Positions 47,939 through 58,588 of a DNA stretch of 64,000 bases are shown in pieces. The first letter of the stretch is position 1; every line of letters begins with the position of its first letter. The translations under genes were made by a program, and so were the position numbers. Below the pieces are notes generated by a model, which worked only from the letters and a program-made list of their open reading frames with translations, had not been told where the DNA came from and made no database searches. Source of the DNA: Siphonodentalium dalli (lineage: Eukaryota; Mollusca; Scaphopoda; Gadilida; Siphonodentaliidae); the NCBI GenBank assembly GCA_032622095.1, contig CP136063.1, positions 82,559,980 to 82,623,979 on the forward strand. The letters are read 5' to 3'.

Positions 47939-48004
47939 AAAGTTTAGCCAAATATATCTACATGTATGTGTATATATACATGTAGATATATTTGGCTAAA
48001 CTTT
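47939..48004. repeat. 66-bp palindrome
   Basis: AAAGTTTAGCCAAATATATC and on pairs with its inverse across a short GTATATAT-type centre. Confidence 0.8.
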
Positions 48005-48195
48005 ATATATTGACATTCTGCAGTCAATCAGTATCGTGTGCTCGCTGCCATAGCTCAAGCATTCGTCTTCCAATCGTTTTCATGTTTTGCATACAACTGT
48101 ATATAAATCGCTTTTAGCTATATATTGATGTGTGGCTGTTGCTACGGTTGACGGTATGGGTATCACATGTGTCAATTTTGATCGGCCTCTCGTTC

Positions 48196-48839
48196 CAATT
48201 ATAATAATATGTGTAGCTTAGTATTCATCATATCGACTATCCAAAAGTGTGATTGAAATAAATCAGAATGATTTAAACCCATTTTAAGTGTTTTTTTTAG
48301 TTATTTGTTAAAATTATGACACCATGGCTAGGGGCGGAGTCAGGTGACTTTTGCTCGCATTACAGAGACAGCAGTCAAACTCCTAAACACCCCTGCTTAA
48401 GTGATCCTGCTGATTTCCTCTGATGCTGATGGGTCCTGTTGAATTGCTATGATGATGGTGGCGAAATTATGCCGTTAAGACAGTGCACCGTTTTGTGTAA
48501 TGATTTTTTTTCGCCCTTTGGTTGATCTCATGGGATGGGGTGGGAATTTTCCACGAGCCGAACCGCGTTTTCTTTTCTGCGTGGCATACAATTTTCGTTA
48601 TCGCACACCATGTACATAGTGTAGTAGCTGGCTTCCGCGCTTGAAAATGTTCCAAAGATCACAGTGTTCTTGTTGTCATATTCGCAAATATCTCAACCAA
48701 AGTTAGGGACTGTATATTGATTGATTTTGAGTTTAATGTAGCTTTCAGCAACTAAGGCCTTATCACAACATTGCCAATTTTAGTGGTGGATGGACTTACG
48801 GCCAAATCTAACAGTGAATTCAATGGCTGATAAAGTCGT
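48196..48839. other. No supported gene; probably includes the SINE body
   Basis: Adjoins the tRNA-like head at 49014-48840. No coding sign. Confidence 0.3.
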
Positions 48840-49014
48840 TGACCGTGTGCGGCAAATTACCAGCCATCGGCGAGTAACTGGCAACTCCACCAGATAACGA
48901 TTTCGAGTAACAAAGTCCATGATGGAAACATGTGGATTTGAATCCTCATCGCCATCGGTGGATGGCGATGCGGCTTGGAGTTATACCCCTTACCGACTGA
49001 GCCACCGAGGCCCC
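48840..49014 (-). repeat. tRNA-derived SINE head
   Basis: On the - strand, GGGGCCTCGGTGGCTCAGTC carries an A-box (TGGCTCAGTCGG, 49004-48993). GGATTCAAATCC (48945-48934) is a good B-box 59 bases downstream. Between them is a perfect 9-bp stem CATCGCCAT/ATGGCGATG in place of a normal anticodon arm, so this is not a functional tRNA. The body appears to run towards lower coordinates, but its end is unclear. Confidence 0.5.
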
Positions 49015-49129
49015 ATAATAACTGTGTAGATACTCAAATTATATAGAGTAGGAATTATTAGCATGCCTTGAAAAAAAGGCAACACAAGATTATTTACTGC
49101 AAAAGATATTTCTTCAAGAAATCGACAAT

Positions 49130-49265
49130 AAAAGATATCATTTTGCCATTCTTAACAGGGGGGGGGGATTTCCGGGCACGTATGCCGGGTGGGTGGGTGG
49201 TCGATGGGACCAACAATTGTTTTTTTCCTCAACTCAAATTGTTTTTTCCTGCAAGTCTTTTTGAC
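49130..49265 (+). repeat. G-tract repeat module
   Basis: A run of about nine G then ATTTCCGGGCACGTATGCC and GGGTGGGTGGGTGGTC, close to the 49790-49850 copy. Confidence 0.6.
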
Positions 49266-49359
49266 TGTTTTTGCAATGAGTTTGGCTTAAACACATTAGC
49301 ATAAGAGAAATAATGTAATTATAACTAATAAACTGACTGCGGGCAGTTATAGTGATGAT

Positions 49360-49910
49360 CCGACCAAAGGTGAGACCTGTAGCCCGTGCCAAATTATTTA
49401 GTCATGCAAACGAGTAAAATACAAGATGGCTGTTGTTTTATTGCCGAATGACCCCAAAATGACACGTTCCCATCTGCATGTGAATATTAACATTCATTGA
49501 CAAATGATGATCCGACTAAAGGTACGACCTGTAGCCCGCGCTAAAGGATTTAGTCATGCAAAGAGTAAAATCGAAGATGGCCGCTGACAGCCATGTTTTT
49601 TTGCTGAATGACCCCAAAATGACTCTTCCTATTTACATGTCAAAGTTAACATCCATGACAAATAGTATTCACATAAATCCATATACAGCTGTTTACAGTG
49701 AATTTTCCCCCGTCAAATCTGCGCAAATCTCTGTTTTAGAGTTAAAAGGGGGGTGGGTGGTAAAAAAAAAAAATGCCAAAAACAGGGGGGGGGGGGTCGG
49801 AAAAAAATTCCAGGCACGTATGATGTGGTGGGTGGGTGTCTTTTGGGTCCAAAAAACGTTTTTTTCCATATGCCAAATTTTTTTCTCCATTCCTGCTATT
49901 GAGTCTTATT
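49360..49910 (-). repeat. ATGGCCGC family, two ~150-bp units plus a G-tract module
   Basis: Two units (GATGATCCGACTAAAGG, ATTTAGTCATGCAAA, AAGATGGC) are followed by CATATACAGCTGTTTACAGTG and a G/A-tract module (49740-49910). The 49600-49740 part recurs inverted at 26683-26800, so the tandem unit and G-tract module belong to one element. Confidence 0.7.
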
Positions 49911-50609
49911 TTGATGTGTTTTGAACAGAAACAGGTCATATATAGTTAATACTAATGCTATACTACATATAGAGGTTATCAGAAGTTGGATCAGTTGCAC
50001 AATGGCCAACAATAACCCAAATTCAACTTGATAGAACTAGACACTGCGCTATTGGAAAAATAAAATTTAATCTGGATTCCATCTACTGATACAACAAAAT
50101 AAGAATAACTATGCAGAACTCAGCTGAAAATAAGCAATAAAATGAAAGCACACTTGACCATATGTGACATGGAAATAAAGATATAATAAATAATGGAATA
50201 AAATAGACTTTTGACTACGTAAAACATAAAATTTTAACAAATAAATTGAAGGCCAGCCGGGCCAGCTTGAACAATTTCACATTGTTTTCCATGTTAATGT
50301 GGATCAGCTTGTAATGTTAATCACAGTAACGAAGATTTTATCGTCACCGATATCGTGAGCAAAAAAGAAGTGAAATTGGGCTATCCATCCATATTATTCC
50401 CAATTATTACGAAGCCTCAGTGGCTACCAGCCTGCCATTACACGCTATAACAATGTTTCCTCAGTTCTGGTTTCTGCGATGCCCCAAGGAGAGTCACGCA
50501 TGTATATCATGGTTATGTTTGGTTTTAGCATTATTCTTCAAACTGGGATGAACTGGGATGAACAGTTGTATTTCCACATGTTTTGATAAACAATTTGATT
50601 CCAGCAATA
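49911..50609. other. No gene seen
   Basis: AT-rich sequence. Confidence 0.4.
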
Positions 50610-50744
50610 CAGTAATGCCCTAATTAAACGACTCCATAACCACCGCAGAATAATGGGTAATTTTTCAGGATTTAGTCGGAAATTAAAATTAAATTACCCA
50701 TTATTCTGCTGTGGTTATGGAGTCGATTAATTAGGGCATTACTG
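50610..50744. mobile_element. Palindromic MITE, pogo-like, third copy
   Basis: CAGTAATGCCCTAATTAAAC and its inverse with TA flanks, 135 bp. The arms are nearly complete and the loop GGATTTAGTCGGAAATTAAA differs in length from the other copies. Confidence 0.7.
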
Positions 50745-51059
50745 TATATCACATAGCAAATATCAAAATATCAAATAATCTGAAATTTGTTGTACCGGTA
50801 CCATGTATTCTGTAGAATACTCAAATGTGATTATGTGACTAGATAATGTGACTATATATTTAATAAAAACCTTGGCACTCTGTCTATATATACCTAGAAA
50901 TGTGATTATTTGACACATTTCTTGATTAATGACACTTATATGATAAATTCAAATAGTATAGTTATCTCATTATGCACTGTTCTAGTCAAATATCGCGCAA
51001 TAAATTATGATAATACAGGATAATCAGCTATTTGGTTGCTCAATTGATAATTTTTCTCA

Positions 51060-51300
51060 AATTTAAGGGGGTGGGTGTCCAAAACTGACCGGAAAAAACT
51101 TCCTGAAACGGAAAAAAAGGGTGGGTGTCCAAAATTGCCTGGAAAAAAAGGCCGGAAACGGAAGAAATTGGGTGGGTGGATCCCCCGTGGCCGGAAAAAA
51201 TTAAAATGATCATACGTGCCTGGATATTTTTTCCGACCCCCCCCCCCCCCCCCCCTGCCAAAAACGGAATTTTTTTTGACGCGGGGTCGAAAGAAAATTC
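51060..51300 (-). repeat. G-tract/C-tract repeat module
   Basis: Two GGGTGGGTGTCCAAAA units, then ATGATCATACGTGCCTGG, TTTTTTCCGAC and a run of about 20 C. Same module as at 49745-49910, inverted. Confidence 0.65.
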
Positions 51301-51316
51301 GCCGCTTCACCTTCAG

Positions 51317-51636
51317 TTACTATCTTGTTTAAACACGTCATAGCTATCTTGTTTAAACAACTTAGTATCTTGTATCACCATCGCAGCTACAGACCGCCAA
51401 CACACATCAACAACATCGTGATAACCTATCACAAACAGCGCAACCACCACTACCAAAATCAACAACACGACACACCACCACGACGCCCTATCACGAAGCA
51501 CCACCGCTATTGTACAGACACAACCACCAGCACCACGCACCAACAACGACAACAACAGCAACGGCAACGGCGCACCGCCACGATACACAACCGCGCGGTA
51601 CCCCACACACCAGTTGTTCAAACAAGATATATATAG
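51317..51636. repeat. G-poor, CA/CAA-rich low-complexity tract with inverted ends
   Basis: The + strand is dominated by CAC, CAA and ACA words over about 260 bp. It is flanked by TATCTTGTTTAAACAAC (twice, 51322-51365) and GTTGTTCAAACAAGATA (51613-51629). Long frames on both strands result from the skewed composition. Confidence 0.6.
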
Positions 51637-51655
51637 TAACTGACGTCGAAGTGTT

Positions 51656-52243
51656 CTACCTTACCTTACTCGTATTATATTCGCGCAATGCTATATTTCG
51701 CTCAGTTTTGAATTCGCGCATTTTAAATTCGCGTACCTAGCTGCGCGAATTCAAAACTGACAAAAATATTTTCGTAATATTTATGTGATATTTTCGTATA
51801 TCTTTGAGCTGATGACAGTTTCGGTTCTTAGACATTGCTGGATATAGTATATGTGTATATTAAACACCACCGCGGCCGATTTACATCGTGTAGACAGTAA
51901 ACTAGTAAATACATACATCTTAATTTTGTGGCGACCTGGACTATTATTAGTATCTCTTATATAGCATTTCAACAATGTCTCTGTTACCATGATTTGTCGC
52001 TTGAATTGTGAGCGATGGTCTTGATAGAGGTTAGCCGAATGTAAATATATGCATACATGTACAGGCGTAATTGTCTATTCAACCGTTCACAATATATGTA
52101 CACTCAGCAACATAACCCTCTTGTATTTCATATGGACTGTGGTTAACACACTGGTTTAGATTAAACTTGGGAGTCGTACTATTTTTCGCTCAGTTTTAAA
52201 TTCAAAATAGTACGGCGCGAATTTAAATACGAGTAAGGTAGTG
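51656..52243. repeat. Inverted-repeat element with TTCGCG-rich ends
   Basis: CTACCTTACCTTACTCGTAT and TATATTCGCG at the left are inverted at the right (CGCGAATTTAAATACGAG). An inner pair, ATTTCGCTCAGTTTTGAATT, occurs at both ends. The interior shows no gene. Confidence 0.5.
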
Positions 52244-52380
52244 TAGTTAATCAAATCACCACAATCAGTGGTATATAGAGTTACTGCTCCACTGACCTGC
52301 CCCCTACGCGCATGTACATATGTAGTTATATATAAGTTATTTATATAGGTAACAAATTGCCCAACCAGCCATCACAGCGA

Positions 52381-52545
52381 CGCCGATGAGCACCACAAAC
52401 CCAGTCCGGGCGACGATGAGCAACACAAACCCAGTCCGGGCGACGATGAGCAACACAAACCCAGCCCGGGCGACGATGAGCACCACAAACCCAGTCCGGG
52501 CGACGATGAGCACCACAAACCCAGCCCGGGCGACGGTGAACAACT
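52381..52545. repeat. 30-bp minisatellite, five units
   Basis: GATGAGCAMCACAAACCCAG plus YCCGGGCGAC is repeated exactly every 30 bases. Because 30 is a multiple of three, the array is open on both strands (peptide TMSTTNPVRA on +), which explains the long but unconvincing frames here. Confidence 0.95.
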
Positions 52546-52984
52546 CGCGCCGATGCGTGACCATCAGATCAACATAATCTTTGCGCACCACCCCCGCCCC
52601 ACTACAAATCCCTGTCATGTATATGTATCTGGTCAATCGAAAACAGATATAAATAAACCGACAGATGTTTTCAGTGCCCTCGGACTCGGCCATACACAAC
52701 TTGAACATTTCAAGTCCCAGCAGCAGCCCAAATGATATTTAATCCTAATTGAAGTTGGCTAGCCTATTTGATTCATATTAGAACATTTCCTTGTCTGTAT
52801 TATAAGTTAGTTGCCAAACATGCTGTATTCAACGTTTCGGCAATTGTATGTTGTTATCTGTGCCCACGACCAGAATGTACACATTGTATCACTAACATAA
52901 CACATGAAAAAATTGTACTGCACGTAACTTTCTTATATGTTGTTTGTATATGTGCACACTCCACAGTATTACAATGTGAGACTA

Positions 52985-53195
52985 TGAGTATGCAATAGCC
53001 ATCATATGGATATTTTAATAAAAGTAATAACAAAAAAGTAATCAAAATGTAATCATGATTACAGATACATTTGAAATTAAACGATTACTTGTAATAAAAA
53101 AAATGTCATGATTACTGATTAGAGGCGATTACTCCAAATTTTGTAATCGATTACATTGATTACGATTTCTGATTACGATTACCCCAATCCTGCTT
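52985..53195. repeat. GTAATC-rich region, hAT-like subterminal repeats
   Basis: GTAATC/GATTAC words recur many times, ending GATTACGATTACCCCAATCC. A similar end, GATTACGATTACCCCATCCC, closes 55190-55370. Short inverted words of this kind are typical of hAT MITE ends; I cannot place both borders. Confidence 0.35.
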
Positions 53196-53803
53196 GAAAT
53201 GGAGGTGATGAAATAACGCCCATATTAGCTCAGAATCTACCTACCGGCACCCGAGCAGCACCCGATTACTTTGAGGTTATTTAATGTAGACAATCATATT
53301 ATAGTTAGAGATAGTGTGTTTGATATTGAAAAGAGATAAAACAAATAGTCAACCTTAAAATTAAACTTTAATTTTTGTTTAATACAAGCCCTGTTACATG
53401 TGTTAGATATAAGTTGTAAATCTTCAACACAACTATCCACATAGAAGTTATGGTATGGTACATTCTCAAAATATCCTGGCAATATTTACAATTTAGATAC
53501 GATTTTCAGAAAACATAACCAGTTTAATTGAATTATCTGTCCTATTCTCTGTCGCCTCTGTGGCAGCTGATTTGGATTTAGTTCTATCTTATTAAACTCC
53601 ATCTGTTTGGTTTTCATGTCATAGATACACCAGTTTGTTGGCTGGTAATGGAGCCAATACTGAGAAATAACCTATGTAAAGTTTCTCAACAAAACAAAAC
53701 AAAAATGCTCTAGAATAATCCCCAGTCAGCTTAATATGTGTCATTGTTCAATCAGTGAATGTGGTCTGAAGCCAACTAATCTCTTGATGATCAGAGGCTT
53801 AAA
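53196..53803. other. No gene seen
   Basis: AT-rich sequence before the inverted repeat. Confidence 0.4.
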
Positions 53804-54216
53804 TGTGCGTTCATACACTGGTAAGTTTGCACGGTATGGTTTGTAGGCATTACGTCGTAGAAACCGATATGATGCAAGAATATGAACGGAACCAATCATA
53901 TAACATGCATCTTTACCAAATCGAACGACAATGAGAAGTAACATTTGTGTAGTTCCACTTGTAACGGTGCTACTGGTATTTGCCTTCAAATACCTGTATG
54001 ATTGATTCTTGCGAGATAATTGCATGTTATTTACAGGAAAATGCCGGTAGTATTGCTACAGGTGGAACTACATAGATGTTACTTCTCACGTATTTAACTG
54101 TGGTGCTGATGTATTTTATATGCATGTTTCCGTTCACAGTCTGGCATCATATCGGTTTCTATGACGAAATGCATGCAAACCATATACCGTGCAAACTTGC
54201 CAGCGTATGAACGTAC
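53804..54216. repeat. Inverted repeat, ~165-bp arms
   Basis: GTTCATACACTGGTAAGTTT and downstream blocks (ATCATATCGGTTTC, GAAGTAACAT, AGTTCCACTTGTA) recur inverted in 54056-54216, with indels. It is a probable palindromic MITE. The - strand open frame through it (53741-54025) is not conserved in the other arm. Confidence 0.6.
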
Positions 54217-55184
54217 CCTAAATCCACACAGGTTTGTTCTGACTGTTATTACAACACTATTATAATACCAGACTCAATTATTGGGATAACAAGTATCTGG
54301 ACTGAAACAATTATCACCCCCGTGTACATGGTATCGCCAACCCGGTAGGTATCGCCAAATCAGACTGAATGACAACGAACAACGTATGTGTACGTCCACA
54401 CGAAGCAGGAGTATTTACCCACCGCTGTCAGCCAGTTCTCGCATATTAAACCATTTAATAATTATTTGCGAATTTTTTCAATAGTGTTTTTGCTTTTCTC
54501 ACTCAAATTTTCGAGAACATCCATCCACTAGTATAGTTCCTGGCCTAGCTGCCAAAACAAATGGCGGTATATAGTTGGATATATATATGTCAATGGAGCA
54601 TAGGATTGAACAGAATTAAAAAAATCAGTGCCATTCTCAATATGAGCGCGATATGGAGGGACCACTGTCGGTCCAGATAGATGTCAAAGTCGCTGAATAA
54701 GATGTCACTAAAACCGGATCTTCTGTGCAGTAAATATGCGTAAGCTATGGTAGCTATCCCATTGAAGGAGCATTCCGCTTTACGAAATTATGTTGGAATA
54801 GTGGATATCACCATTAAATTTTATCTGGGAGATATATAGCTTCATCTGAGGGATGATATGTTCATTTATCAACACAGCATGGTCTGGTTTGGCGACACCT
54901 TCTGGGTTGTCGATACCACGTACACTGGGTTCATTGTGATGTTTTAAAGATGGCAAGATGTAATACTCTTACCAATTGGTTAAATATAAGTTGTGGCTGC
55001 TCATTAATATGTTAACTTCCGATAAAACTTCTAAAAAATATTTTATTGATGAAACAATTTGTGAATGCGTTCTCTGATGGCATTTTCATCAGCAATGCAA
55101 TCTATATAAATTGTTAACCGTTGACCCATTCAAATAGATTATAATATAATAAGGAATATTTTATCTCAACTTTCTACACAAGTA
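54217..55184. other. No gene seen
   Basis: Unique-looking AT-rich sequence, no convincing frame. Confidence 0.4.
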
Positions 55185-55370
55185 ATCTAGAATTCTTTGA
55201 CAAGAAGTAATCAAAAGTAATTGAAAATACTCTAAAATTCTCAAAGTATTTCATCAGAAATACAATACTTTGGCTTCTAGAATTCTTGAATACCAATACA
55301 ATACAAATACTTCACAACTGTAATCATTACAAATACAATACAAATACAGATTACGATTACCCCATCCCTG
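55185..55370. repeat. GTAATC/TACAAATAC-rich region
   Basis: Clusters of AGTAATCAAAAGTAAT and AATACAATACAAATAC words end at GATTACGATTACCCC, paralleling 52985-53195. Confidence 0.35.
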
Positions 55371-55539
55371 ACCAGGAGGGGCCAGCAACTCGAACCCCGA
55401 CAGAATGATGACTAATCGGGAAATGAGTGTGAATCAAACAGGGGATGGTGCAATCATCATAGCGTTAATGATGGTTTTCGTACGAGGAACCATCAACTCC
55501 CAATAGAATATGGCGCGTGGTCTAATAACGCATATTCTG

Positions 55540-56040
55540 ATAAATTGTGTACCCTCTGCAACTCAAAAATAGGCGGCGAGTATCATATCATCCTTAAATG
55601 TATTGAACTCGAAGACATATACACGTACAATACCTGAGACCATACTATTACCGGAGACCAAACGCTAACAAGCTAGCAGCACTATTCAATAGTCGCAACA
55701 GAAAAATTGTCAAGAATCTCTCAATCTTTACAAAAAAAGGTCATCGATATATTCCGTAACTAGTGAGGCTACATTTTCGGCAAACAAGTAAACCCCCTTC
55801 AAAAATATACCGAAATAATATACTTGTACCAAAACTTTATAAAGAAGGACCCCCAACACCAATATAATAGTTTATGGCTATAGCTGCACCATATAAGCTC
55901 AAAATCACTAACCACACATGTCAAATGACGCACTGCACAGCCCCTCAGTTATACACTGTACAATTTGAATTTGTTACTACCTTGCACTCGGTAATATCTT
56001 CAATTGATGATCAGAGAAATAAATTGAATTGAATTGAATG
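55540..56040 (+). pseudogene. CR1-like LINE 3' end with (TTGAA)n tail
   Basis: The sequence near 55550 reads KLCTLCNSKIGGEYHIILKC, a C-x2-C-x8-H-x4-C knuckle seen at the C-terminus of LINE reverse transcriptases. The frame is then broken. The segment ends AGAGAAATAAATTGAATTGAATTGAATGG, a poly(A)-signal-like box followed by a short tandem tail as in CR1/L2 elements. Confidence 0.6.
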
Positions 56041-56235
56041 GACAGGACAGGTATAAGCGTTTAGAGCTCACAACAGGGCGGGGAGACGAGCTCAATTGCC
56101 GTATTACTTCATCAAGCCGTATTACTTCAGAAGACCAAATGTTCTTAAACTACAGCAGCTCTTTACTTCCCGCAATAATCACACGATCAGAAACCTTTCA
56201 CTATTTATAAAGAAAGCCCTAGAAATTGTTTTGCA
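56041..56235 (+). pseudogene. Second CR1-like LINE 3' fragment
   Basis: Directly after the previous LINE tail comes a second, shorter fragment. It encodes PNVLKLQQLF and NHTIRNLSLFIKKALEI, similar in style to the last residues of CR1-like reverse transcriptases. It appears 5'-truncated at the (TTGAA)n tail. Confidence 0.4.
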
Positions 56236-57333
56236 CTCCTGAGGCTATGATTAAAGCACCACGATATATAAATATATATGAAAAATGTAAAATAGTCGTG
56301 TTAAAAGACAGTTGACTCCCACAACACCCGACCCACTTACTTTAAACACCACATCTGATAGCTATACCCTCAATCAATATACCAAGTACATGTAGTACAC
56401 TAATAACTCCAACCTATATTGTGTGTATTGTGTATGTATATTATGTCACCTCACATTTATATTATGTATTATGTACACTGTTTGAAATTGAATCGCCTGT
56501 TATGTCAAATACGACGAAAGGCGTAATAAACATCTGGGGAAAAACACAGGTGTTGATTCGGTTGATATTGTGCTCCAGAAAATTGGCAATTTATTCCTGC
56601 TCGGAAATTATCATTTCGTTTTTACATCTATTTCTCAAGTTTATTTAATTCTTGATTAGTTGGGATTTACCGTTGTGTTTTTCTATTCGGATAACACAGA
56701 TTTATTTGTGACATAATGGATGTGATAAATGTGAAGTTAATAGTTACTAGGTTTTCGTGCACATGTATGATTCGTCTTCCATCCTGCTTGTGGGAATCAT
56801 GTGAGTATGAATATATGAAAAGTATGCATACATACATGCATTCATCGTTTATGTGGTAATTTTATGTGATTCCATCATATGTTGATGTCTCTTAACATAG
56901 CAATAAATCAATTTATTATAAGGATATGAGTATGACTATGGATAGTGTGGTAGTCATCTGATCATAGAGGCATGTATTTAGAGCTGGCATGCAGTAAAAA
57001 AGTACATACTGCACGCAAGGTCACATCAGCGACATGAACAAGTAAAGTAAACAAAAATAAACCTTACTTATATTCTTGTATAAAAAATATACTATCTCTT
57101 CCCGACAACAAATTTGCTCGATAAGTGCACACACGTTGATATACGTAGCCAGTGAACTTTAGTGAAGTTTGTGCCGTGTTTCACTCGAAAAAATAACTTG
57201 AGCATCCCTAGTTCGAATTAAAGGGCCAATTCATATCTGTCATCCGGAGTCTAGTGTTAGGCAATATGTATCAACCAAGTTTTCTGTAGGACAACAAGTG
57301 GCGGTTATACGCCGCCGCTCAACTACATAACTA
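56236..57333. other. No gene seen
   Basis: One 75-codon frame at 56421-56648 is unrecognised. Confidence 0.4.
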
Positions 57334-57359
57334 CAGTAATGCCCTAAATAATCGACCCC
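57334..57359. repeat. Truncated pogo-like MITE end
   Basis: TACAGTAATGCCCTAAATAA is the first part of the CAGTAATGCCC family. It stops at the start of the ACGGGCGGCG-type MITE. Confidence 0.5.
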
Positions 57360-57545
57360 TTAAAGGCACGGGCGGCGTTCGTTGCAGAAATATTCATATT
57401 TGTTCAAATCGTCACCAACAGAAGGAATATTAAAATATATAATATAGTTTTGTTCATATGCTAAACATTTTCAGCGCGTAAAAAGTATATTGTCGTTTAC
57501 AACATAACGTCGCCCCTCAATATATCGGTGTTGAATGGGTCACCG
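57360..57545. mobile_element. ACGGGCGGCG-type MITE, truncated
   Basis: TTAAAGGCACGGGCGGCGTT begins the copy. It follows the 45703 element through TCAGCGCGTAAAAAGTATAT and then loses similarity near 57510-57545. It adjoins a truncated pogo-like MITE end at 57334. Confidence 0.6.
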
Positions 57546-57894
57546 TGATTCAATCTCTCAAAAAAGATCACCCGGTGTTAAGTTTTGCTTATCGCACACA
57601 CTTTCTGTACATGTATATAAACTAACGTTCGGTTCGAACAAGGGTGTTTTGTGGATAATATAGTATTCATACTATTAGTATATCATTGAGGAATATTTCA
57701 TAATTTTGTAATTTGTTTTCAAAATTTTAACCTACTGCTTGCAGACAGTCAGTAATTGGTAACTTGTTAACGCCCGTATTGCTTGTAGACAGTCAGTATG
57801 GCAACTTGCCAACATATAGCTGTCACTCTGCACTATGTCGCCTGCACATAAATATGAATATAAAGATAGGAAAGAGTTAAGTAAATATATTATA

Positions 57895-58268
57895 CTAGCT
57901 GATGTGCCTGACGTCGTCCGGGCTATTTAGGGATTTTCTTTGTGATCGCCTCCGACTGGGAACTATTGTTCGATCGGTCAAGAACACAGTGGCACGTGAA
58001 ATTGGACCCGCCCATATTGTTCCGGGATCAAAGTATGCCTAAATGCCAAATTTGAGTAGGATCGGTCGAGGTCCAGAAACATGCCTCTATGACCGTTTTT
58101 TAGCGAGGTCAATGTCAAGATCAAGGACACGGTCGCAGGTGAAATTGGATCCGCCCATATTGTTACATGGATCAAAGTAGACCTACATACCAAATTCGAG
58201 TTGGATCGGTTGAGCAGTTTTCGAGTCTATAACGCACGCACGCGCACAAACATACTTACGCACATAGA
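57895..58268 (-). mobile_element. Short complete Helitron-like element
   Basis: On the - strand the element runs from TCTATGTGCGTAAGTATG to CTAG and is flanked by A and T exactly as Helitrons are. A 3' hairpin-capable GCCCGGACGACGTCAGGC lies just before CATCAGCTAG. The core is two units of about 143 bp sharing GTGAAATTGGAYCCGCCC and ATATTGTT..GGATCAAAGTA. A (GCGT)n-like tract lies near the 5' end. There is no ORF. The length of 374 bp makes it a compact non-autonomous form. Confidence 0.7.
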
Positions 58269-58387
58269 TTACAGGCTGTTATAGGAGGTTGACACCAAAT
58301 AAATATTCCGCTTACCACGCAAACGCAACATAAGCTGAACAGTATTTGCTATCAACATCAATATATATTTTGGTTCGGCTCACTTGA

Positions 58388-58582
58388 TTAAAGTGATGTG
58401 AAGCACTCCGGTATGGTGATCAAATGGAAATGGAGAATGATCTTGTTCAAAGTAGTAATTTTTACAAATATTATATCCAAATTGACAACACCCACCATCA
58501 TTCCTATATGTGAATTAAATGCATTGACTCTAGATGGGGGAATCGATTGCATTAGTTTATCGCCGATAGATGCGTCCCGAAT
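58388..58582. repeat. Dispersed repeat with GTGATGTGAA head (copy 2)
   Basis: Matches 18250-18440 and lies directly before the reverse-transcriptase pseudogene. Confidence 0.55.
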
Positions 58583-58588
58583 TCAGTA

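Noticed and set aside
51313-51636. Two ~100-codon frames on opposite strands
   Set aside because: They come from the G-poor low-complexity tract; skewed composition removes stop codons.
52337-52708. 123-codon - frame with hydrophobic repeats (FVVLIVARTG)
   Set aside because: It is the reverse of a 30-bp minisatellite and has no support outside the array.
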